A stretch of DNA of 64,000 bases from Bathynomus jamesi. Its lineage: Eukaryota; Arthropoda; Malacostraca; Isopoda; Cirolanidae. The stretch's first letter is position 1. The number at the start of each line of letters is the position of its first letter. The notes below the pieces were generated by a model. That model searched no databases, was not told the DNA's origin, and worked only from the letters and a program-made list of their open reading frames with translations. The stretch covers positions 46,001 to 110,000 of the forward strand of contig JAJOZX010007506.1 in assembly GCA_023014485.1 (NCBI GenBank), in the 5' to 3' direction. Made by a program: the position numbers and the translations under genes. Shown piece by piece: positions 22,640 to 33,269 of the stretch.

Positions 22640-23000
22640 GCAAAGCAACACTGACAGAATGTGATAGAAGAACCTTATTACGAGCTGTGAAACATGAACC
22701 AAACAATGTTGCATCTAAACTTTCTTCAGAACCTAACGATAGAGGAGAGGAGAGGTAACAAGCTTGACCTTCGTGAAATAAGGAGTCATAGCACGGAACA
22801 TTTGAAAGGTTAAAAGGTATAGTCGGCAAAGATGTTATGGGAACTGTATAGTAAAGGACCCTCATAACACCAATCAGTGCAAACGATCGAATAAATTTGG
22901 AGTTGGAGAGAATAATGGGAACACTGTTGTGTTTATGTGGTGTAGGTTTTTCAATATCTTTCCATGTATTCATAACCTTGTGGACTGTTCCTCGAGGTAC
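22640..23000. pseudogene. Possible Tc1-like helix-turn-helix remnants
   Basis: The plus strand at 22640-22722 reads ATLTECDRRTLLRAVKHEPN. The minus strand near 22880-23000 reads PRGTVHKVMNTWKDIEKPTP. Both look like pieces of Tc1-type N-terminal DNA-binding domains, but on opposite strands, which would require an inversion. Treated as tentative. Confidence 0.3.
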
Positions 23001-23187
23001 AGGGGCAAAACACCAACCAAACTGGATCCTACTATCCTATCGTGCCCTTTTCACAGTCAGTAACATCTTTACCAAACGCCATTTTTTATTCATTCACAAG
23101 ACAAGCAAAAAAAAAAACAGCATCGGCATGTTAAAATAGACGATGTTCTCAATGTTATATGCATTCACATATCAACTTAGTAAAGTA

Positions 23188-23250
23188 CAGGGTGTTCCAT
23201 AAAAACCTTTACAAATTAAGTTTGTAAATATAATTTATGGACACCCTTTA
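23188..23250. mobile_element. 63-bp palindromic MITE
   Basis: CAGGGTGTTCCATAAA at one end and TTTATGGACACCCTTTA at the other, with an AT-rich palindromic centre around ACAAATTAAGTTTGT. Confidence 0.7.
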
Positions 23251-23316
23251 TATAACGCTATTAATGATGATAGAAAATATAGCATAAAAAATGCGTGTTT
23301 CCATTATTCTGACCAA

Positions 23317-23321
<5 letters not shown>

Positions 23322-23360
<39 letters not shown>

Positions 23361-23366
23361 ATATAT
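23322..23366. repeat. (TA)n microsatellite
   Basis: TA array ending at the first base of the mariner TIR. Confidence 0.95.
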
Positions 23367-24998
23367 CGGGTGGTCCGAAAAAAATGACGCATTTTTTAAA
23401 AATTAATATCTCAGTAACCCCCTTCCTTATCATAACAATTTTTATATGCAAGATACTTTCAAACTTCTTCTTTTGAATGCAAGAAACGGAATTCTGATAT
23501 CTTTTATAGTTTTCTCGCAATTAACAAAAGTAACAACATGGGTCAAAAAAACAAAAATCGCAATATAATATCCGTTTTTATACGATATCATTTTTATACG
23601 ATATCATGCGATATTTTTGCAAGTTATTACAAAACTCTACAGGAATGAACAAGTCAAATTGTGGATATTTTTATTTTTAACAATTCGTCAGTACCCTTAA
23701 TGATGTTGTCAGAGGAAGATCGTATTCTCATTAAAAATTGTTACTGTGAAAAAGGATGGAAGACTGGAAGGTTATTGCAAGAGTTTCCCGGCAAAAAGTG
23801 GAAAAGGCGTGCAGTGGAAAGACTCTTAAAGAAGATTCGCGAATCGGGAATACTGCCAAAACCAGGAAGCGGTAGACCTAAAACAGCTTCGGTTCCAGAA
23901 AATGTGGATTACATCAACGATAAAATCTGCTCTCAAGAAGATAAACCAGGAAGTCATTTGTCACAAAGAACAATTGCTAAACATTTGAATATTGGAAAGA
24001 CTTCTGTACACCGAATAATTAAAGCACAAAAACTAAAAGCCTTCAAAAGAATAGTATCTTCTAGAAAAAGTGATACTGTTAAGGATAAAAGAAAAACAAG
24101 GTGCAGAAAGTTACTTGATAATTTCTCTGTCGTTGATATTAAAAAGATAGTCTTCACGGATGAAAAGATTTCACTCTAGAAATTCCGCGAAACCGTCAAA
24201 ATGATGTTGTCTACGGGCGTGGTAAAAAGTGTGACATTTCAATAAACAGATTGTATCATGAAACGTCAAGATTCTCCAAAAAGGTTATGATATCTGCAGG
24301 GGTCTCTTGGAATGGCAAGACAGATGTTCATTTTATTGAAACTGAAAAGACAAAGGTGAATTCTGCAAATTACATTGAACTTTTAAGAACAAAATTGGCC
24401 GGATTGTCGTCGCCTGTATCAAGAAAATGATTTCATATTTCAACAAGATGGAGCACCGTCGCATACAAGCTACGCCACACAGTCGTTTCTGATTAGCAAT
24501 ACACCAAAATTAATAACGAAAAATGAGTGGCCACCACAAAGCCCAGATTGTAATCCTATGGACTACTCAATTTGGGAGTTACTAAAAGAGAAGGTTTACC
24601 GAGGTCGACGAGAAAAATTCACCGAATCAGAATTAAAAAGTAAAATATTTGAATCTTGGCAAGAAATTGGCATTAATGAAGTAAGAAGTATTATTTTTGT
24701 GTGGAAGAAAAGACTTAGATTAGTGTGTCAACAGAGTGGTGGTCCAATCGATCATTTACTGTAAATTAATTAGTTAAATTTCTGATTAAATTTTTCCTTT
24801 CTCATGATATTCGTTTTTTTGACCCATGTTGTTACTTTTGTTAATTGCGAGAAAACTATAAAAGATATCAGAATTCGGTTTCTTGCATTCAAAAAAAGAC
24901 GTTTGAAAGTATCTTGCATATAAAAATTGTCATGATAAGGAAGGGGGTTACTGAGATATTAATTTTTAAAAAATGCGTCATTTTTTTCGGACCACCCG
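23367..24998 (+). mobile_element. Tc1/mariner element with 187-bp terminal inverted repeats
   Basis: It starts CGGGTGGTCCGAAAAAAATG and ends with the complement next to TATATA. The inverted repeats extend about 187 bp (23367-23553, 24812-24998) with few mismatches. Both contain GTTACTGAGATATTAATTT-type sequence and a GACCCATGTTGTTAC segment. Mariner TIRs are normally near 30 bp, so these are unusually long. The element has a single nearly complete transposase gene with two compensating frameshifts, which makes it the best preserved DNA transposon in the window. Confidence 0.92.
23700..24764 (+). pseudogene. Tc1/mariner transposase (DD37D-type spacing), two frameshifts
   Basis: DDE transposase that cuts and pastes the element at TA. 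The N-terminus MMLSEEDRILIKNCYCEKGW is followed by a helix-turn-helix (WKRRAVERLLKKIRESG), then GSGRPKTASV, SQRTIAKHLNIGKTSVHRII (second HTH), FTDEK (catalytic Asp 1) and FSKKVMISAGVSWNGKTDVH. FQQDGAPSHTS carries Asp 2 and PPQSPDCNPMDYSIWELLKE carries Asp 3. The second and third Asp are separated by 37 residues. A shift near 24165 moves the reading to another frame and a second near 24410 restores it, so full-length protein is not made. The start was chosen at ATG 23700 because similarity begins there. Confidence 0.88.
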
Positions 24999-25004
24999 AT
25001 ATAT

Positions 25005-26013
25005 ATATATAGTGTGTGTGTGTTGAGAGCGGTGAACCTTTTATGAGATTAATCCCAGACAAAGTAAACAAGATAAATCCCAACTTAACCTTGAAGAGAT
25101 TACAGTGTATTAAAGGAGATGATCTCACACGTGAAATTCAGAATTGGGCAAAACCCCCCCAAAAATGAAAGAAGAACCATAAACAAAGAGACTGTTAGCT
25201 CTCAACCTTAAAGTTGCACTACGATCTCTTTTGGAAAGAGTTTCCAACTCCGTAGAGACAATAATAGAATGCTTTTAATTCAATTAATTATAATTATTAG
25301 CATTGAGCATCAAAACAATTTGTTATTTATCGCCATTTTAATTAGTTTTAATTTGGATTAAAACGAGGATACACTATTATTTTTATAAATAATTCATTAT
25401 ACTTTAAATTAATGCTAAGACCAAAAAGAATTATTAAATTGGTTTTAATAATTTTTAATCACTGTATAAATATATCAAAAGTGGATTGGTTTCAATTCGT
25501 TTAATAAGCTTATTCTTTCGAAGAATAATAGCGTATAATTATACTTTTTATACAGATTACTAAAACATCAAAACGGGAATTTTATCGCAAAATCACGGTC
25601 CAAAGGTGTGAAAGCAAAATTAATTATCTTTGAATTAAATAAACTAATTCTTATTAATTAATCATTTAACACGCTCATGATCACGAAATTTATGCAGTCC
25701 ATTTGGGATGAGAAATGGAATCTTTATTGCATTTTGTTTAACCGACTTTATAATTATTCTAAAATGTTTGAATTACCCTGTTTTCTCTTGGGAAATCAAT
25801 GGGTTTATTTACACGCTCGAAATTAACTACAAAATGTCAAGCAGGAAAATCTTTTCTCTTTGGTACTATTAGGCACGTACAAGTATTATTACATTTTAAG
25901 ATACGTTTACAATGAATAGGAGGTGTGGGAGGTCCTTGTGTATTATGCAATGGCTTATAAGAAGTCGTCAGAGAAAGCAGTTTCCTAAAATTATATTAAC
26001 ACCATAATAATAC

Positions 26014-26049
<36 letters not shown>

Positions 26050-26441
26050 ATATATATAACTGTTTCAAAAAATAACGGAGGAGGTGAACACTACAAACGG
26101 CCTAAATTTATTGGTTCATGCATCACGTCAAATTTAGAATACGGTGCGTACCCTAATATTTGCTGTATGTACAGTATATAGATACGCAGAGTGAAACGCC
26201 ATTCATAAGCAAACAAATTATGTACGTATTTCCTTATGAACCGTTATTCACTCTGCAAACAAGGGTAAAAGATCAATAGATCAATGGGTGGCAATTCAAC
26301 GTATCCATTCGAATATGTAATGTAAATAAATCTTAGGATTTCTCCGTAGTATTTCATTATATGGCAAACAGTGAGTCGGTAATATTCCTTAAATATCAGT
26401 GATATCCCCCAAAAAAATTACACACACACACACACACACAC

Positions 26442-26484
<43 letters not shown>

Positions 26485-26490
26485 CACACA
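25005..26490. other. Gene-free AT-rich stretch
   Basis: No gene recognised. Microsatellites are at 26016-26058 (TA) and 26421-26490 (CA then TA). GTTATTCACTCTGC near 26243 is a partial inverse of GCAGAGTGAAACGCC near 26186, a weak inverted repeat only. Confidence 0.55.
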
Positions 26491-26491
26491 C

Positions 26492-26898
26492 CAGGGTGTC
26501 CAATAAGTCCGGCATCATAGGAGAAATTCCTATTTTTCTATTTCTACAAACCATAATTCATATTTTTCTCTTTCTACAGGCCATAATGTCTGTGAGCAAG
26601 GAAGAACGAATCCAGATAATTCTACTCATAGAAAATCGGAGTCAAAGAGAGGCCGCTGCTGAATTTAACAGACTGCATCCAGACCTCGAGCCAATAACAT
26701 TTGCGGCAGCGCATTATTGGGGCATGTAACACCATTACTCCTGACATCATTCACCGTGTGCTTGCTGACTGGGTATCACGTCTGAATTTGTGTATTGAAA
26801 ACAATGGTGGCCATATTGAGCACGTTCTATAAATAAAAGCTTTTGTTTTGCCTTTTTTTATTATTTTTCCTATGATGCCGGACTTATGGGACACCCTG
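26492..26898 (+). mobile_element. Mariner internal-deletion derivative, 407 bp
   Basis: The ends CAGGGTGTCCAATAAGTCC and GGACTTATGGGACACCCTG are 30-bp inverted repeats with one mismatch and are flanked by TA-rich DNA. The interior keeps both ends of a transposase gene (26586-26832) but lacks the middle. Confidence 0.88.
26586..26832 (+). pseudogene. Transposase N- and C-terminal stubs
   Basis: The N-terminal stub MSVSKEERIQIILLIENRSQ, then REAAAEFNRLHPDLEPIT, is a mariner-type helix-turn-helix. It joins directly, with a frame change, to a C-terminal stub TPDIIHRVLADWVSRLNLCI, then NNGGHIEHVL. The catalytic core is deleted, so only non-autonomous movement is possible. Confidence 0.75.
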
Positions 26899-26904
26899 TA
26901 GATA

Positions 26905-27420
26905 TATATATATATGGACGAATGCCTCTTCCATTAATTTTCAATTTCCATGAAATGGAAATTCATTTTTATTTTTTTTTATTTTTTTTTTTAAATATTT
27001 TCGCAATTTATTTATACAAAATATTTAAAGCATTACAAAATTTTCATCCTCATGAAACGAAACACGAGTACCGAAGTTCTAAACTGAGCTGACATCGAAA
27101 GTTATTGGAGCTTTCTTTCCTTATTATTTATAAAGAAGTTTGAGGTTTCTACTAATTTTTTTTCTGTTTATTTTCTTTCGAAAGAAAAACCTAGTTCAGT
27201 TTTTTTATAAAAATAATAACTAACCATTTTGTTTTTAAGTAGGATTTTAATAGTTTGTATAATAATGTCTGAACTTCGACTCCTCAATTTTAAAATATGT
27301 CTCGAAAAACTTACTTGGTTACAGGTATTTTCAATTTGTTTCGCCGCTGAGAGAAAGTTTTGGTGTCTTAGTACACACAATAAGCTCTATATACAGAGAA
27401 CATGACACATAAAAAACTCA
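26905..27420. other. Gene-free AT-rich stretch
   Basis: No coding or repeat feature recognised between the mariner derivative and the (TA)n tract at 27421-27481. Confidence 0.5.
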
Positions 27421-27436
27421 CATATATATATATATA

Positions 27437-27481
<45 letters not shown>
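27421..27481. repeat. (TA)n microsatellite
   Basis: Interrupted TA array ending at the first base of the next mariner. Confidence 0.95.
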
Positions 27482-27483
<2 letters not shown>

Positions 27484-28862
27484 AGGGGCACTCAATATAT
27501 TCTGCCCCACCCTTTTTTTCTTGGCTAAATAATAGGCCATAGGACTGAAATGTCTTTCGGGCCGTAAGTTTGAACTTTTTGCGCTTCACATAACCGGATT
27601 TTTCCAGTTTGAACCTCCCATCCTTGTATAAAACCGCTTTTTAAACGCCCTTGTATAAAACCGATGGTTAACGCAGTTTCGAAAATGGCGTCTGACAGTG
27701 ATGTGCGTCGTGAACAGAGAGCTGTTATCGAATTCTTAACCGCAGAGAAGGAAACAGTTGGAAATATTCACAAACGTCTACGAAACGTTTACGGAGATGC
27801 TGCTGTTGATCGAAGCACAGTTGGACGCTGGTCTAAACGTGTGAGATCATCGGAGAGAAGGAGAGCCAGCCTCGATGATGAACCACGCAGCGGTCGCCCG
27901 GCATCGGCTGTGACATCTCACACTGTGCAACGTGCTAACACCATCATTCGATCAAATCGGCTCGTCACATACAAGGAGTTATCACTGAGCTAGGAATTAG
28001 TGAAGGAAGTGTGAATACGATAATTCAGCAACTGGGATACTCAAAAATGTGTTCACGGTTTGTTCCTCGCCAACTGACTGAAGATCACAAAGCCCAAAGA
28101 AAAGAAATTGCTTCCGAGTCGTTGGTTCGATACGAGACAGAAGGGGATGACGTCCTTTCACGAATTGTGACTGGGGATGAGACTTGGGTACACCACTTTG
28201 AACCTGAAACAAAACGCCAATGCATGGAGTGGCATCGCGCAGACTCCCCACGCAAGAAAAAGTTCAAAATGGCTCCCTCTGCAGGAAAGGCTATGGCCAC
28301 CATCTTCTGGGGCTTGAAAGGGGTGATTCTGGTGGACATTATGAAGAAAGGACACACATTCAACTCAGAGGTATATATTGCTACCCTACAGAGACTCCAG
28401 AGACGTATGAAACGAGTTTGACGGGAGAGAAAACTGGAAGACGTCCTTCTTTTGCACGATAACGCAAGACCACACAACACTTTGCAAACAAGAGAGGCCA
28501 TCACAAAAATGCGCTTGACTGTGTTACCCCACCCTCCATACAGCACGGATCTGGCACCTTCAGATTTCCATTTGTTTGGACTAATAAAGGATGCTATTTG
28601 TGGAAGAAAGTTTCAGAGTGACAATGAGGCTGTTGAGGAGGTTAAGAGGTGGCTCCAGCGGAACCCAGCGGACTCTTACCACCAAGGAATAAAGGCCCAT
28701 GTTTCGAGGTGGAGGAAAGCCGTAGAAAAGGATGGAGACTATGTGGAAAAATAAAAAATTGTAAAAAAGCTATGTAACTACTTGTGTACAAAATTATTGG
28801 AACTTACAAGGAAACTTGGAAAGAAAAAAAAAGGTGGGGCAAAATATATTGAGTGGCCCTGG
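27482..28862 (+). mobile_element. Mariner (DD34D), full length
   Basis: The ends CCAGGGGCACTCAATATATT and AATATATTGAGTGGCCCTGG belong to ~40-bp inverted repeats with TA on both sides. The length is about 1.38 kb. It carries a transposase with all three catalytic Asp motifs, broken by one frameshift and one stop. Confidence 0.93.
27664..28754 (+). pseudogene. Mariner transposase, one frameshift and one stop
   Basis: The N-terminal HTH region contains EQRAVIEFLTAEKETVGNIH and STVGRWSKRV, then the linker PRSGRPASAV. A frameshift lies near 27980 and reading resumes with TELGISEGSVNTIIQQLGYS. The catalytic motifs are TGDETWVHHFEPETKRQ, LLLHDNARPHNT and PYSTDLAPSDFHLFG, with 34 residues between the second and third Asp, the mariner DD34D signature. 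An in-frame TGA at 28419-28421 follows RRMKRV. The C-terminus ends GDYVEK. It could not make an intact protein without suppression of both lesions. Confidence 0.92.
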
Positions 28863-28895
28863 TATATATATATATTTTTTTTTTAATTAGGGTTG

Positions 28896-29008
28896 TTTAA
28901 TCTGGGCGCAGAGGACGGCCTCCCATCCAACTACTACCCAGACCCAATGTCGCTTAACTTCGCTGATGTCCGGGAAGCGGTGTTACGACATCGACCACTA
29001 CGTAGCCC

Positions 29009-29010
<2 letters not shown>
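28896..29010 (-). repeat. 5S rRNA-derived segment (pseudogene or SINE3-like head)
   Basis: The minus strand reads CAGCGAAGTTAAGCGACATT, GGGTCTGGGTAGTAG, then TTGGATGGGAGGCC. This is the internal-control and 3' half of a 5S rRNA (compare the universal AAGCTAAGC...GGTTAGTACTTGGATGGG order). The 5' part is diverged (GGCTACG at the start) and bases differ throughout, so it is not a functional 5S gene. It sits between (TA)n tracts and next to the mariner end. Confidence 0.75.
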
Positions 29011-29039
<29 letters not shown>

Positions 29040-29215
29040 ATATATATAAAATAATGTTATAATGTAATGTTATAATGTTTCAGACCAACAAAGACCCTAG
29101 GATCCACTCATGGCTGGTCTACCTAACTGTGTTCATAATTGTGTATTGTGTATGTCCTCCGTGGTGGCGGAGGGGACCTACAATTTTACGTGGGTTCCGA
29201 ACCACAAGAACATAA

Positions 29216-29812
29216 GAAATTTATGTAAAAACTGCCTGTACATTGGCAACGACCAATTTTTACGAAACTAAATAATTATTAATTTAAAACTAAATTAATT
29301 ATCAATTAAAAACTAAAGATAGACTCTCTGGATCCAGAGGATCAAGTCATAATAGACTACTATCCACAAATATGTTACACTCTATATCTATTTATAACCG
29401 ACATGCAAATATATCAGATCAAAGGATCCAGTCAATTTCATTACGGTATCCATCCAACCAAAAATAAGTCACGATCTATATCGATTGCAGACCAACTCAA
29501 AATTTACCACCATATACGTTACAATATATATACTTAGGAGGAAAAGTGTAGGTGTGGCTGTAAAGACTGTACAGTAATGTAGAAATGTGTGTGCACCCAT
29601 TTTGGGTCTCCCATTTAAAGGTGTTTGTGGGGCAAGTGAAGATCATGAGTTTTTCAATAACTCACAGTACTATGGGGGGCACCGCTTGGCAGAGGAATCT
29701 CTTTAAATGGGGTGTGTAAGGACAGAGAGTACCCCCTAACCAAGATGCTGCCTCCCTATATCCCACAACACTTGTGTTGAGCTGTGGGATCTATCCCCAC
29801 AAAGCCTTAATT
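29216..29812. other. 600-bp block in the LINE 3' UTR absent from the other copy
   Basis: It is bounded by the short direct repeat TTGTGG (complement CCACAA) on each side. Either it inserted here, or it is original and was lost from the copy at 5962-8692 through the microhomology. It includes an inverted motif, CCCACAACACTTGTGTTGAG...TGTGGG, near 29763-29790. No coding content recognised. Confidence 0.6.
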
Positions 29813-29869
29813 TTACTACCTTAAACTATACCCAATCGATCAACATATGCGTCTAATCGATTTTTAAAC

Positions 29870-30270
29870 ATGTTTATAGACGTGCTACTAATTACTTCTA
29901 CCGGCAAACTATTCCAGCTATTTACTATTCTATGCGTAAAAAAGTTTTTGGCAACTGCTGTCTCGAACCTTCTACTTGTCAACTTACACCCGTTATTTCT
30001 AGTCCTATTATTGAGATATTTTGAAAAAGCTATCTCTATCTACGTTATCGAACCCATTCATAATTTGAACACCTGGATTAGATCACCCGTTAGCCTCCAA
30101 GTCTCGAGTGTAGTCAATTTTAACTCCTTAAGCCTATCCTCGTACGACTTTCACCTAAGCGACGGAATCATCTTAGTTGCTCGTCTTTGAACCTTTCGAT
30201 TTTGTCTATATCTTTGCGCATATGCGGATTCCAAATTGGATCGCGTACTCCAAATGGGGTCTAACTAATG
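29870..30270 (-). pseudogene. LINE family 1 ORF C-terminal fragment
   Basis: In reverse it encodes RVQRRATKMI-like sequence, KSYEDRLKELKL, TGDLIQVFKL and FFTHRIVNSWNSLPVEVIS, nearly the same as the C-terminus at 8150-8532. It has several frame breaks in the N-terminal part. Confidence 0.8.
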
Positions 30271-30301
30271 ATATATATATAATTATATATATATATATAT
30301 A

Positions 30302-31068
30302 CAAAGGTGGGCACCCGTGGCCTCAAAAAGGACCGACGGTCCCGGTCCCGGTCCTTGCCTCAAACTGGACCGACGGTCCCGGTCCCGGTCCTTTCTGAAG
30401 ATAGGACCTAGGAACGACTCGGTCCTCGGTCCTTATATATAATATGTGAAAAATTTGATTAAAATGAAAAATGAAATTAAAGACACCGGAAATCTTTAAT
30501 TTTATTAACGTAAATTATAATTAATACAATACATAAATGATGAAAAAAAGTTATTAAGTTAAATGCTTGAGTTTCCCTTCAAGAAGACTAGCATTTCAAA
30601 ATGGCTGTCACTGAGCCCTGACCTTTTCGGCTTGAGGACGTCCTTCCCAAAGAGAAGAGCCTCTCCACGGCGGCACTGGATGGGATAGGCGTGTTAAACT
30701 TGATGAACAAGTCCTTCAACGGCCAGGGATTGCCGGGTTCAGTTCTTCCGCTAGGAGCTCCAGTTGCTTGACTTGAAGTTGAAGCACTAACATCAGTAGA
30801 TTCTTCGTCTCCTCCAGGTGTTGAAACAAGTTTCAGTTCAGTCTCAGTCTCTTTCTGAGTCTTCTGGAGGAAACGATCCATCTTCTTTAGAACTTCAAAT
30901 AATCACTAAACACACTAAAAAAGACCGTCCGGAATTGCTTAAAAATGGACCGTCGCTCCTCATTTCGGTCCTCACTGAGAAAAGGACGACTTTCCCCGCT
31001 CACGGTCCTTAAAAAGGACCGAGTTCCTGGAGTTCGGTCCTTTTGGAACTCGGTCCTGCCCACCTTTG
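30302..31068 (-). mobile_element. hAT element, internally deleted, copy 1
   Basis: The ends CAAAGGTGGGCA and TGCCCACCTTTG are hAT-type inverted repeats. Subterminal repeats of GGACCG / CGGTCC occur many times near both ends, as in hAT elements where they bind transposase. The only gene is a fused N- and C-terminal stub (30588-30881). A second copy with the same ends is at 48385-50275. Confidence 0.88.
30588..30881 (-). pseudogene. hAT transposase stub (N-terminus fused to dimerisation domain)
   Basis: It reads MDRFLQKTQKETETELKLVS and continues to GRTEPGNPWPLKD. It then jumps to FNTPIPSSAAVERLFSLGRT, the hAT C-terminal dimerisation motif, ending TAILKC. The BED finger and catalytic domain are missing. 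The reading frame is uninterrupted for 97 residues, so a short protein that might bind or dimerise with an intact transposase is conceivable, though unproven. Confidence 0.8.
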
Positions 31069-31365
31069 TGTGTGTGTGTATATTATATATATATATATAT
31101 ATTATATATTATATATATTATATAATATATATAATACTGTATATGCTGTAAATGTGTCTCTTATCATTTATATCACTTACTTCCTATTCGGAAAGTTAAT
31201 TCTGATTTCTTGTAGATGTTTTGGGGGTTTAATTTAGGTTAGGTTAGGTTACGCTATGTTAGGTTAGGTAGCATGAAGTAGTATTCGGGTATTCCGACGA
31301 GGCTCTGGTTCTTATGTGGTCGGAGTAGCGAGTGTTTAATAATAAATATATATATATTATATATG
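31069..31365. repeat. TA-rich microsatellites and TTAGG-like tract
   Basis: (TA)n with interruptions at 31079-31140. A TTAGG-type run (TTTAGGTTAGGTTAGGTTAC, then TGTTAGGTTAGG) at 31232-31270. Confidence 0.8.
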
Positions 31366-31612
31366 GGGAGATTGTAGACACCAATCGACCAGGGAAGTAC
31401 CCAAGGGGAGACGTTAAACAGGACACACACTTCTCCTTCTATTTCTCACCACATACACATGCCTCTTACACACTAAATAATCGTTTGAAAATTTTTCAAA
31501 AAATGGCAACCTTTTTAATAGCATCAAAAAACTTGATTTGGCATCTATGCTTTTCCTTCTATGGGGGTATTTTTGCGGGCATTTCCCCTTGGCACCTCCT
31601 TCTTGCATAAAA
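31366..31612 (+). repeat. SINE-like copy with LINE family 3 tail
   Basis: It begins AGACACCAATCGACCAGGGA and ends GGCACCTCCTTCTTGCATAA followed by A-rich DNA. Both halves recur at 59415-59745, and the tail alone recurs at 46430-46650 and 61340-61435 (the latter inside a LINE). The open frame 31332-31610 has no family features. Confidence 0.65.
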
Positions 31613-31639
31613 AATAGATATATATATAATTTAAAAGTT

Positions 31640-31810
31640 AAGTAATATGATCACTGGCTTCTTCAGCAATGACTCGAACTTACGAAAACAATATCGAAGT
31701 CTCTGTGCTAAGACGAATATAATTATAAGGAACTTCCGATCTTGTAGAAGCGAAGCTAAAGACGCTCTTTTACGTACTTTCTGCATTAATATTTATGGGC
31801 AGCAACTTTA
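31640..31810 (-). repeat. tRNA-derived SINE-like repeat
   Basis: The minus strand has CTTAGCACAGAGACTTCGAT (A-box-like) and GTAAGTTCGAGTCATTGC (B-box-like). The opposite-strand partner at 33780-33960 is similar over about 170 bp. Confidence 0.5.
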
Positions 31811-33265
31811 GAAATTTTTTTGACTTTTCTACCTCCACGATGCTCAACTTCGCAATTGTTTACTAACCACGATATCTCTAACCTCTCAAAGGTAACTCGA
31901 CGTCTCAGCACAGTCCAAAACGAAGAGTTCAGAACTAAAATAATACACTAATCTAAGCCATTCATCAAACCTGCCAATAATGTCTTCTAAACTTTGGGCG
32001 TCATGGTATGAAACTTTGTCTACAGCTCCATTTTAACACCGACATTATTATTTTCGTTAACTTTTTTTTAATTTTTATTTCTAATTTTTGTTTTTAGATT
32101 TTACTGTGGAAGTTACTTGTCCGCCAATGCAATTTTTCCTTCATTCTTTCAGGAATGGAAATTTGAAAATAGTCAAATTTATCGAGAATTTTTCGTTGGT
32201 CTGCCACCAAATTTTGTAGAATTTTAGAGTAAGGCGAAGCTAAGCGTTAAGTAAGGGGAATGACATTTTAATACAATAAAATATTAATAACTTTATTGGC
32301 AAAACCTTTTTTTTTTAAAGATCGTTGGTGACAATATAGTCTAATCGAGAGTGAATTAATGTCAGATTCATTTTCAGGTCAATTAAGTTCACGGTTAATA
32401 AATAATGAATTCGAAATTCTACAGTATCTAAGCACCATTCGACAGATAAATAAATGCTAATAATGATAAATTTCCCTGTAGTAATTCCCAACTTGAGCCT
32501 TTACCAAATACTCGACGAAGGATCAGCGGTCAGTCAACTTTGATACGAGCTCTCCTTGTAAGTTTTGGGTTCCGAATTCTGGAGCCTACTCATCCCTCCC
32601 CTCCTACAAGGCCACATGGCAGAAAAAACGGGCGTCCAGGAAGGGAGAACAAGAGCCAAAACGCCGATTATTTTAGCCTCTTCCAACTTCTTAAACTTTC
32701 CACTCCAATTCTTTTCTGGGTCTCTGAAACACAACTGACCTTCGAGTCAAGAAATCTTTTTAAGACTTTTAATATTTAATTTCGAATCATTAAATAACAA
32801 TTAACGTACTAAAGTAATATTAAATATAAACAATAATTTTTATTTTTAATAATAATTTGTTAGGGGTAACTATTCCTTTATATGTAATAAATATTAACTA
32901 TTTTAAATAGAAAATATTACGCTTTATACACACTAGAATACACGATTTTAAATTTTGAAAGCTTCTCCGTTACATATCCTTAAATTTAAAATACAATGTA
33001 CAACATAATTGTACTCCTGAGTCCTGAGTTGGATGAAGACCAAAAAATTCGTACGAATAGCTACCAATTTATCTTCAAAATTTTTGCGCGTGCCATTTCA
33101 TTCAAGACTCGTTTTCTGTAACGTTATATTTTTAAACGTAAACTTACTTATTTAACATTCGTGGAAACAGTAATTCTCCAAGCAATTTAACTCACTTCGT
33201 GACCTTTACTCCAAGTTTTGTACTTTCATACATATATTATTTAAATCATATTAAAATTGTATAAG
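31811..33265. other. Gene-free AT-rich stretch
   Basis: No coding region recognised. Open frames at 32534-32779 lie on both strands of the same G/C-richer patch and lack any signature. Confidence 0.55.
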
Positions 33266-33269
33266 TTCT

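Larger units (their letters stand above)
29050..30273 (-). mobile_element. LINE family 1, 5'-truncated reverse copy
   Basis: The minus strand repeats the last ~450 bp of the ORF seen at 8080-8532 (RPHLEY..., NSWNSLPVEVISSTSINMFK) and the 3' UTR of the element at 5962. The 5' break is at about 30273, next to (TA)n. The 3' end at about 29050 shows repeated ATAATGTTATA units, a short-unit tail. Compared with the plus copy, about 600 bp of extra sequence (29216-29812) lies within the 3' UTR. Confidence 0.85.

Noticed and set aside
28085..28546. 153-codon minus-strand ORF over the mariner
   Set aside because: Antisense shadow of the transposase at 27664-28754.
30945..31151. ORF reading from the hAT end into TA repeats
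   Set aside because: It is formed by GGACCG subterminal repeats and a microsatellite; the same artefact appears at 48288-48573 and 50136-50361.
32534..32779. Overlapping ORFs on both strands
   Set aside because: No conserved motif on either strand; likely chance in a slightly GC-richer patch.
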